A stretch of 20,426 bases of DNA from Pleurotus djamor. Lineage: Eukaryota > Basidiomycota > Agaricomycetes > Agaricales > Pleurotaceae. The notes beneath the pieces were generated by a model, which saw only the letters and a program-made list of their open reading frames with translations, made no database searches and was not told where the DNA came from. Shown here piece after piece: positions 1-8,243 of this stretch. Position 1 is the stretch's first letter. Each line of letters begins with the position of its first letter. The position numbers were made by a program, and so were the translations under genes. The stretch is from NCBI GenBank assembly GCA_029747585.1, contig JAPEVF010000798.1:1-20426 (forward strand). Direction: 5' to 3'.

Positions 1-905
1 AATGCAGCAACCAGCCACCCTGCCCTCGATCCCTTCCGTGTATACTTATGTTATTACAAAGGATAATTCAACCTGCAGCGGAAACATCTCATGCGTCCCC
101 TTCCCCACAATTAACGACCTGTCCTTATTTGAGCTGACAGAGACGCACAAATTTCCCAACAAATTTCCGTTCTCAACAACACTACGGGAATATCATTAAC
201 ACTCGCTTCAACCACACGAACCACCAATGCGGACCGGTTTTCTCGCTCCACACCTCCTCCCAACTCCACTTATCAAGACGCGATAAAAGCCGCTTTAAAG
301 GTCGGCGGAGCCAAATCGCTGAATATTTACACGGTTGGGTTCGACAAAATGGAAGATGCCGAGGGCGGAATGCTTGGGTATTCAACTATCCCAGCGGAAT
401 ACGAAAACAATCCAGCGAACGATGGCGCGGTTCCTATACTCGACCCTTCCACGCGGTTCGACGCAAGGTTTCAACTTAGGTCGGGTACGTCCTTCCTGCC
501 CAACCTTTGTGCGTCTGCTCTAACGAAGACGTGGTTTAGACCCTTACCCACGAAGTTGGGCACTGGCTCGGTCTCTGCCACACCTTCAAAGGTGGATGCA
601 CCGGCCCTGGCGACTACGTCGATGATACCCCCGCAGAAGCCTACACCAGCCAAGGATGTCCACGCAACCGGAATACCTGTCCTGAAGAACCAGGAGATGA
701 TCCGATCAGCGAGCCTTGCTAGTTTTAAGGTCAACCCCGCGCTTATTAAACAACCTTCGGGATCCGTTACTCTGTTGATAGCCGTATGGACCACTTCACC
801 CCTGGTATGTCTTGAAGATGTCGGAGATTAGGCGCGATGATAATTGATACTTTTGACGCGTAGGTTAAGCAAGTCGAATGAAGGTGCAATTGAGGTTTTC
901 CGGAA
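1..905 (+). pseudogene. M43 (pappalysin/MEP1-like) metalloprotease, decayed and 5'-truncated
   Basis: Remains of a secreted zinc endopeptidase of the M43 family. Recognisable blocks in family order are VYTYVITKDNST (about 38-80), TGISLTLASTTRTTNAD (about 183-233), YQDAIKAALKVGGAKSLNIY (274-330), GYSTIPAEYENNPANDG (376-426), then the zinc motif [11 protein letters not shown] at 549-581, [10 protein letters not shown], and near the end MDHFTPG (786-806). Seen breaks: the frame shifts near 430, where GYSTIP...DGA is in one frame and LYSTLPRGSTQGFNLGR in another. A normal 55-nt intron (485-539, GTACGT, CTAAC, TAG) then restores the TLTHEVGHW block. After DPI the frame hits TAG at 720-722 with no donor site. 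The expected Met-turn block (family NFMDYSxDSC) survives only as a scrambled stretch at about 750-785, with Cys changed to Arg. The catalytic helix is intact, so inactivation is inferred from frame and splice loss. The gene starts outside the window. Confidence 0.8.
485..539 (+). other. Surviving intron of the M43 relic
   Basis: GTACGT donor, CTAAC branch-like site and TTTAG acceptor, 55 nt. Removing it joins FNLGR directly to TLTHEVGHW, as expected for the family, so this splice unit is still well formed although neighbouring parts of the gene are broken. Confidence 0.75.
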
Positions 906-2824
906 ATCATGATGGCGTCGGCGAGCCTTGTTCACGCATATCCTCATGTCTCTCTCCATGTTGCAGGGTGACTCCAGTTGGCACCCGCCCGAGGGCCACT
1001 GGAATGGCGAGCTATTAGTTTTTGATCCCATGCTCCAACAGCTCTTGGTTACGCCCTCTTCTCCCAGGGCGTGCTCGAAGCCCTCTTGTCAACAAGTTCA
1101 GTGCGTCCGCTTCGTAACCCGTATGCGTAGGACGTCGTGGTTTCGTTTAAAGGTGGGCGTGTTCGCTATGGACGGCCATGGACCCGCAACTAATGTCTGA
1201 TGTAGGGTACTTGCTCCCGCACGATACGTCTGCCGAAGGTTGGATGGGAACGTAGCTATAAAATCATCAAAGTAAGTAGTCGAGCTTGAATTCAAATGAG
1301 GGAGAGATGTACCATCATCACCAATAATGTCATGACCGCCAGTTGCACTCCTTCCCGTCCACTACTCTCTTCTTGAAGGTATCTGCCCTACTATGAATCT
1401 GCCTGCTGTTCATCTTCGGCGGCATCTTCGCCTCTGCATCCCTAACCATTTCAGAATCCGCATCTATACATCATCTGGATCTTTGTCTTCCAGTGTTCAT
1501 GGTGGTAACATGGGAGGAGTGGCGGAATGCATACTTAACTTGTCTTCGTACGGTTCAGTCGGTTTTGCGGAAAAGACTTTGTGGACTTCTTTGAGAATGG
1601 CATTTAACACGTCTTGTCCTCTACTTAGTAACTCCAATGGGACGTCAACTATTGCCGCTAAAGTTTCCGTCTTGGATTGAAAGGACTACGCATAAGTTTC
1701 GTGGCTTTGCTAAATCTTAGCACATACCTTCGGCCTCGTAACCTTGGCGCGAAACGCCTACAAACCAAGTAGCCCTTGTTTGTGGACTCGTGGAGGATAT
1801 GAGTGTTGTTGCAGCTTGAGTGGATCATCAAGGTTGGATAGGGAAAAGCGAGGGGAAGGAGCATTTAAATCGCCTTTGTAGGGAAAAGCACAGCTGGTTG
1901 GGGAATGGAGAGGGGAAAGCAAGCGAGTGCAAATGACGTTGGCAATGGGGGAGTCATAACGAGACCGTTCGGCATTATTAGAGGTGCTCAAGGTAGCCAT
2001 TCTGTTGACAGTGTTGCAGTCGAGAGCGATGAGCATGATCGAAAGGAGATGCTCGTCGATAACGCTGGCTGCATAGTATGGGTGGACGCGGAGAGGGCGA
2101 GGGGAAGATGATGATAACGGCGCCAATTCTTGATTTGGAATTCCTTGAGCGATTTCCAAGGGATTTCTTGGGAGGGCGCAGAGTATTCTTGATGATCGCT
2201 GACAGAGACCCAGTCGAACGAAACGACAGACGGTGATGACGGGACAGTAAAGGATACGCGTCTAGCGACGGAGGCGAAGCAGGCACAATCGAAAGATACC
2301 TCGACTTGAATGAAATGTAGGCATGTAGAGAGAACGAACGCGAGCACTAAAATTCAGATAGTCAAATTTGCGCAGTTGGTGTAGATATTATAGGGGTCGT
2401 CGTCGACGATGCATTTGTAAATCCAAAAAAAGTGTGAAAGGGGAAGAGGGGGTTCGAATACCAACCTGTAAAGCCTTCTACTCATAGAAAGGAATGAATT
2501 AGGGTTGTTCATTGGGGGGCTTGAAACCATTAAAGCCTGGTGAGGATAGAAGAGCAGGGCGAAGGCTTCGAACAGCCATTCGCCTTTCTTATAGCAGTGT
2601 AAGGGAATCAGGTCGCCAAAGGTAGCCAGGGTAAATTTCAACAAAAAGGGTACAAATTGTGCAGAAAAAACCCGTTGAACACAAACGCCTAAGCAGCCCG
2701 ACTGAGTAAAATTTGCCGGAAATCGGCCGTATTTTGGAATGCCATTGGGTGTGAGCCAGGAGATTGGGCAGCGTAGCGGTGCAGGTGGTAATATATTTTC
2801 TAAAACGCTCAGGCTCTCAGCAAA
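906..2824. other. No nameable gene; scattered gene-like scraps
   Basis: Open frames here are short and overlap on both strands. The most coding-like piece is on the minus strand at about 1490-1685. It reads LAAIVDVPLELLSRGQ and KEVHKVFSAKPTEPYEDKL and is preceded by a 42-nt intron-like unit at 1727-1686 (GTATGT...GCGTAG). A second minus-strand candidate starts at 2347 with a hydrophobic MLAFVLSTCLHF leader, but its frame breaks within about 100 codons. I recognise no domain in either. They may be worn-down genes. Confidence 0.3.
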
Positions 2825-3429
2825 CTAATCATGCTGGTGAAACGTCAAACTACCCACTTCATTCAGCGAATCGAAAGAAGCACAGTCGAAGCTCCCGTTT
2901 CCTGGGTTGCGTTCCTCCAGCAGCTGCAGGGTGATCCCTACCTCAATGAGGTGCTTGATGGTCTCGTCTCCATCAAGCCAGGCCCTGGAGGCAATCCCAC
3001 AGTAAAGGCGTAGATTCCACGCCTGCTTGGAGAAGGATCGGTAGGTCTCGGAGATTGTAGAAAGAGGGAGGTGGCCGAGCATTCTTCTGAGCTGGACGAC
3101 TTTTCACAGGGCTGTTGAGGGGGAGTGACTTGCAATCAGAAAGAAGTAGACTCACCGACTGAAGTATGGGGTTTGAGCAAGTCAACTTTTGCTCGGGGTA
3201 AGACGTGAGGTTGCCTCCAGCGCGATTGAGCCTGGCAAATAAAAGGGCGCCGAGGAAGTGCGTGGTAAAATGGATACAGGCCAATCTTGAGTACTTGAGT
3301 CCTCTTAAGATCTCGATTCTGCGGCGGCGGCGTCAGGAGCTTATTCTACAGTGGGAACGTGGAGACCCTCAACACGCCGCGAAGGACACGACATCAGTCA
3401 CGGAAATGTCTATGGATGGAGAGACGTAG
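2825..3429. other. Unrecognised overlapping short frames, possible minus-strand relic
   Basis: A minus-strand frame (3082-2825, 85 codons) includes WNLRLYCGIASRAWLDGDE and ETIKHLIEVGITLQLLEER, which looks more protein-like than its neighbours. Overlapping minus frames upstream (to about 3284) have a different register, as would be seen if a longer gene had lost its frame. No motif allows a family call, and a plus-strand frame over the same bases is probably a shadow. Confidence 0.25.
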
Positions 3430-4571
3430 AGTATATCTCAAAAGAGCTAAGAGCTAAGTCTGATTACTATTCGGAAATATTGAGAAGAAAGCATAGGATG
3501 CTTTTGTTTTGTGCAATTTCGGTGGAATAAAATGCTAATGCATGATAAACTAGGAGAACTCAGGGGTAAAAGGGGCTCTCCTTAACACGAATAACGATCA
3601 GGGGGGGGGTTCATACCGAGACTAGCCGGTGACTAACTCCAGGAGGCTTTACATCCTCTTTAGTGATTGATAAACTCCATTCCTGATCGACGTGCTCAGC
3701 GTGAGAGCTATAAAGCCATGTAGAAGTCTGAATTGTTGACATCGCTCAATACGTCGTTGCACCTTGCCCGTGCAGCCTTTCACCAACAAACTTGAAGTGG
3801 TTGTAGAAAACGTTTAATATTTACACCGCACCGCCCGACTACTTAGGTGTTAACTACCCTGGCCTTCGCAGGAGCTTCGCGCGAACTTGAGCATTGAGAG
3901 CTTGAGAGCTCAGGTGCACGGATCCTGCTCGCTTCTGCCGTCCTTTATGTAATCGCTGTTTACTCAGATATCCCGCCTCGCGCATTTCAAGTCTACTCAC
4001 CTCAGACTCCCCTAGTACGAACCGTGACACGGCTCGCGAGTCGACTCAAAAGGGGACACTGAAAATCGTGCCTGTCTTGGTTGGCCCGCCACTCTTAGCA
4101 GAAACATAACTGTCCTCGCGATACTTACTTATGGAGAGCCCGTAGGTACACGATCCGCAGCCCGCGCTCAGATCCATTGATTAAGTAAATTGATAGCACT
4201 CCGCTAGGTGGAATTACATCTTGAGTTCCTCGGATTCCGCGTTTTACTTAGCTGAGTGAATTCAAGGTAAATGCACGTACTTATCAGGTCTTACGTCAGG
4301 TACGACCTCTTTGAGCGATCTACGCGAAATCGACTCTCGGCCGCACTGTTCCCTGTGAAAAAGTCAGATTGAAGGGCTTCTTTCTTAGTTTTCAACGCTG
4401 GTCCGGCCGTCGCAATGGCCCTCCCACCTCCCCATCGCTCATTAGCATCAAAAACTCGAACAAGGTGAGCATCCGGTTCCAATTTAGTCAAAGAACGGGA
4501 CGGCGTCGTACTAATGGCGGTCTGATTTAGCGTTTACAGGGAGCACAACCAAGCTAGCGTCTCCTTGAGCC
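3430..4571. other. Intergenic, no gene seen
   Basis: Over 1.1 kb with almost no open frame beyond 60 codons. It contains a run of nine G at about 3601-3609 and otherwise shows no RNA gene, long repeat or coding block that I can support. The last few hundred bases presumably hold the promoter of the FYVE gene, but I see no clear TATA or CAAT arrangement. Confidence 0.5.
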
Positions 4572-5801
4572 ATGTCTGGCATCACACTTTCCCTCAAGTT
4601 GCACAATCAGCGACTCAAAGAAGGGGCCACTTCATTCGCCCATCTCTCCCCTGAGTCAAATTGCTCCTCGCCGTCTGATGATCTCAACTCATCGTCGTAT
4701 TCGCTCTGGTTGTCATCATCATCATCATCACTTTCATCATTGGCACCATCATCATCATCGTCCTCGTCCTCGTCTGGGAATTCCACGGATGTCTGTACGG
4801 AATACCCGTGCTCTACGCATTCCACCTCGCCCTCTACGAAATCCTCGTCCTCTACGAAATCCTCGCCCTCTACGACCTCCGCGCCGACACCCAACGGACA
4901 CCTAGCCGTCCTGCTCCCTACCAGCCTATGGACACCAGACTCCCTTGTGTCTCATTGCCAAAACATCCATTGCCGGTGTAGGTTCTCTACAATTGAGCGC
5001 AAGCACCATTGCAGGAAGTGTGGTGGTATATTCTGCCAATCCTGTTCATCACGCTCCATCCCGCTTCTCGATACGGAGAACCTACTTTTTATTCTCCCGC
5101 CGAGGAGCACGCACATCTCATTGTACGAGAGCACGAGGTCACCCATATCCTTGTCGAGAGTGTGCGATGATTGTTGGAAGCAAATACATACCACCCCCAC
5201 CTTGTCCCCCACTTCACAGGGTCCTTGCCCTGCATCCTCTGTCTCCCTCCCGACCCCTCAGCCGTCCCACAATCATTGCGCCTCTGCCTCCACCTGTCCA
5301 CCCACAAAATCATCCTGCTACTCCTCCCGACCTCACCCTGTCCCATCCATATTACGCCGCATGTTCCTTCGCTCTACTATGCCGCATATCCCTCAAGACA
5401 TCCTCCAACAGCTGGTCTCTATCTCCTCTCCATCCCGTCCGCCTTGCTCCTTCCCACCGACTGCTCCCTCTCCCATGTCATTACTCAACCTACCCTCGTA
5501 TGGAAAATTGGATGCCTACCCACTCAGGTGTCATTCGGTAATATGTAAGAGCATCGGAGGGGGAAGGTGGGTGCCGGAACCGACGCCCGATCCGTTGCTG
5601 GTGGATAACCCATTCAGCTCCATCCACTACAATCCTCAACATGCACGTCTGGAGCAACGAAACCATGAAAATGGAAGGAGGGAGACAATCGTAGAGGATG
5701 GAATATTCCGTTATAGGAAAGCGAGCGGAATCCTTGAAGTGCCTGATGCTGATGATGATGTTCCTTTGCCATGCGGTCCCATACCCCTGCCCGCGTTTTA
5801 A
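4572..5801 (+). CDS. FYVE-type zinc-finger protein (409 aa)
   Basis: FYVE domains bind phosphatidylinositol-3-phosphate and place proteins on endosomes or vacuoles. The domain spans about residues 118-205: W120-TPD, C129-x4-C134, F138, the basic signature R143-KHHCRKCG, C155-x2-C158, then after an expanded loop C198-x2-C201 followed by W. All eight metal-binding Cys are present. The first pair is spaced by four residues rather than the common two, and the loop before the last pair is long. I recall both traits from other fungal FYVE proteins, but did not check. Residues 40-110 are a Ser/Thr/Pro-rich low-complexity region encoded by trinucleotide and 18-nt repeats. The C-terminal 200 residues are Pro/Ser-rich and then a conserved-looking tail ending PLPAF, without a recognised domain. 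The start is the first ATG of a single uninterrupted exon, and no intron is needed. The specific role is unknown. It is the only clearly intact complete gene in the window. Confidence 0.88.
   Translation: MSGITLSLKLHNQRLKEGATSFAHLSPESNCSSPSDDLNSSSYSLWLSSSSSSLSSLAPSSSSSSSSSGNSTDVCTEYPCSTHSTSPSTKSSSSTKSSPSTTSAPTPNGHLAVLLPTSLWTPDSLVSHCQNIHCRCRFSTIERKHHCRKCGGIFCQSCSSRSIPLLDTENLLFILPPRSTHISLYESTRSPISLSRVCDDCWKQIHTTPTLSPTSQGPCPASSVSLPTPQPSHNHCASASTCPPTKSSCYSSRPHPVPSILRRMFLRSTMPHIPQDILQQLVSISSPSRPPCSFPPTAPSPMSLLNLPSYGKLDAYPLRCHSVICKSIGGGRWVPEPTPDPLLVDNPFSSIHYNPQHARLEQRNHENGRRETIVEDGIFRYRKASGILEVPDADDDVPLPCGPIPLPAF
4717..4880 (+). repeat. In-gene trinucleotide and 18-nt tandem repeats
   Basis: Runs of TCA/TCC/TCG Ser codons (about 4717-4776) are followed by near-perfect 18-nt units based on CCTCTACGAAATCCTCG (about 4830-4880). 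They encode the Ser-rich linker ahead of the FYVE domain. On the opposite strand they create misleading Asp/Glu-rich frames. Confidence 0.85.
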
Positions 5802-7042
5802 AAACGCCAATCCCACTGGTATCGATACAATTGCTCCTACACCCCCATTCAAATACTAACCTTGTTTATCTGCATATTTCTTGGTTTGTTTTCCTCCGTC
5901 TCGGTGTTTTCCACTGCTTCTTTCAGTCCTCACGTTTGTCACCTCCGAACACTTGTGCAAATTAAATAAGTTCTACATACCCCAGCATGGACGTTATTCC
6001 GTCTGTCCGCACTCGTAAAGTATGCCGCTTAGCATGCCCTCCTTCGTGGTTTTTCGCGCTTGCTTGAGCCACGGGAACGGTGATTCGAAGCCGAACCACA
6101 AAGACTTTCAGACTCGTCAACCCGGCGTCAGCATGTATAGAAGCCACACCTCGATCGCAACCCACCTCGATCGTAAGTTTTACAAGGAACTTTGTTTCGC
6201 GAGTACAAAGCTCAGCAGAAGCAGCATGCAACCTACCTGATGCATCTGTTGTAGGGTACAGCATGTAACTTTCGCCCTTTCTCTCTCCCAATGAGAAAAG
6301 CCATTGTTCGACTTCCACAAGACACAGGGGGCGGTCGCGAATCAATTGATTTTTGCTGACGGGGGTGGGCTTTTTCCCTCTTCTATGGGGCGCATAGTGT
6401 AAAAGTAATACTTTTATAAAGCTCACCTTAATATTTGCTCCCCCCTCCCTAAATTAAAGAGAAAATGTGTATAAGAAGTATAGACTTCATTGGGGTGCTT
6501 TGACTTTGCCCCAAAGTCGGGATCTTGCGAATCGTCTTCGAATTTGGCACGCTATAAGTAACGCCGACCGTCGACTTTGCCGTCTAAGCCTACCTTAGGA
6601 TGTTCTGCCTAGCGACGTCCGTGGGCGCTTATCTTAGAGGCGTTTTCCTCCCAACTAGGCACTCTTCGCGACGCCGCTACCTATCTACGTTCATGCGATT
6701 ATCTACAGACTCACTTATGATCTTTCGAGGTTTCTCCTTGGTTTATACCATCCCAGGCCAGCGCAAGACAAGTTGATCCTAACGCGACCGGTTATGTAGG
6801 CGCCAAGTAGGCACGGCGGTCGCTTTTGTACATGTGTTTCGTTCTTACCCTCCCTCCCATCTTCGTCTGTCCGTCGTACCAGGTAGAGTATTCGCGCCTC
6901 ATCCACATGGCATAAGTTGCTTTTTAGTGTCTGCACTTATATACCGCAACAGGTACAACAGAGTGACTAAGACGCGCTGTGGGGGTTGGGTACAGACAAG
7001 CTGCACCCGGTTGGAACAGTTATGGTTGGGCATAATTTGGTG

Positions 7043-7198
7043 TAAGAATAACAAGTACGGCTCAGTGATACGCGGGCAATCGCTATATTTGAGTAGCTAC
7101 CTGTTAGAATAACCAGTATGGCTATGATGCGCGTGTGAGATAAGTACGAAAAGCATAGGTAAAAGGCATACTCACCTCAGTGATACGTGGGCAATCAC
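7043..7198 (+). repeat. Three partial copies of a short sequence
   Basis: A unit like TAAGAATAACAAGTACGGCT followed by CAGTGATACGCGGGCAATCG (7043-7082) recurs diverged at 7103-7133 (first half best kept) and again at 7176-7197 (second half, CTCAGTGATACGTGGGCAAT). This is a small degenerate repeat cluster of unknown origin. Confidence 0.65.
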
Positions 7199-7205
7199 TG
7201 AGGTG
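7173..7205. repeat. Perfect 12-bp inverted repeat with 9-nt loop
   Basis: CACCTCAGTGAT at 7173-7184 is exactly complementary to ATCACTGAGGTG at 7194-7205. It overlaps the third copy of the preceding repeat cluster. There is no adjacent gene or T-run that would make it a functional terminator. Confidence 0.75.
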
Positions 7206-7827
7206 CTCGAAATTTTCATAGGTACCATATATACGAACTGGCATGAGGCCCCAATATTGCCTACCCTCGGACTACCTCTTCATAGAGCAGAAACATACTC
7301 TACTATCTTTGAAGTGTATATGATGATTTCAAAGTGCGAGGAAAATCCTTAGTGAGAATGCCCCTGTCTCCTTTTCAAGATCCAGGGCGGCCATGTCTGC
7401 AAGAAAGAGAACGCCTCCGCAACCTCCGCGCAAGCTCATGATCATCTCGACATTACGGGATACGGTCGGCAAAGCAAAGTGGTTCAGAAAGTGCCAAATC
7501 CCTTATCCTAGAAAGGGTAGGGGAAAAGAGAAATTGGAAGCGGCCTGATTCCGATGCGTAATCATTCAAGTTTTCAAACCGAGTGTCAAGACGTGCTTCA
7601 TTGGGAGAAGAAGAATAATATACAAAGAACGTATGTATATTGGAATGCTTGCGTCGTTGACTTGCATTGCTCCTAACGAAGAGATACACAGTAACACACT
7701 AGGTATGAGTCTACGGCCAAATCAAGTCGAACTAAGTAATAAGGCTCACAGAATCGAGCTGAGAGTGGAACAGTGATCTAACTTAGGGCTCTCAGAATAC
7801 TTAAGCTCAGATCAAGCATTGCCCAAA

Positions 7828-7844
7828 CCCGGCCAAAGGCCGGG
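7828..7844. repeat. GC-rich 7-bp hairpin
   Basis: CCCGGCC, an AAA loop, then GGCCGGG: a perfect 7-bp stem about 400 bp upstream of the methyltransferase start. No function can be assigned. Confidence 0.55.
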
Positions 7845-8243
7845 CACGCAAGCTCACCATGAATTCAGTGGGAACCCCACGAAAAAGCATATTTACTATT
7901 AGGGTTCTTCCGTGGTCGGCGTGTTCGGTGATGGTTCTTCGGGCACGGTTGGTCTGGCATGGTTGGTCGGTTGGCGTAGCCAAAAGGCATACGCAAGGAG
8001 TTTAGAGTCGTCCCAGAACTCAGAGGGCACCCAACCTCTAGCAGGAGGCCGTGCTGTCTTCCCTCGTCGCCGTATTGCGAGATTGGCTTGAGTAGGGCCT
8101 GCGCAGGGCGGGCGACGACGAGCCTGGAGAACTGGTGCCAACCGTGGGACATCACGAGTTCAGGAGAGGCCTGCCACGTGACATAAGGGAAACGACCGCG
8201 TTTCTTCTTGGTTTCTTCAGTTCGCCATCGCCCAACTCAAACC

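Larger units (their letters stand above)
5802..8243. other. Intergenic, no supportable gene
   Basis: About 2.4 kb between the FYVE gene and the methyltransferase gene. The longest frame (minus, 6426-5962, 154 codons) shows no recognisable motif. A splice-like unit occurs at about 6171-6220 but leads nowhere I can follow. A minus-strand frame at about 8155-7865 is basic and Pro-rich and does not resemble a known family. Small repeats and hairpins within it are listed separately. Confidence 0.45.

Noticed and set aside
4607..4894. Minus-strand frame rich in Asp/Glu
   Set aside because: It is the antisense of the TCN Ser repeats in the FYVE gene.
5962..6426. 154-codon minus-strand frame
   Set aside because: No start context, motif, composition or splice evidence supports it, and a plus frame overlaps it equally well.
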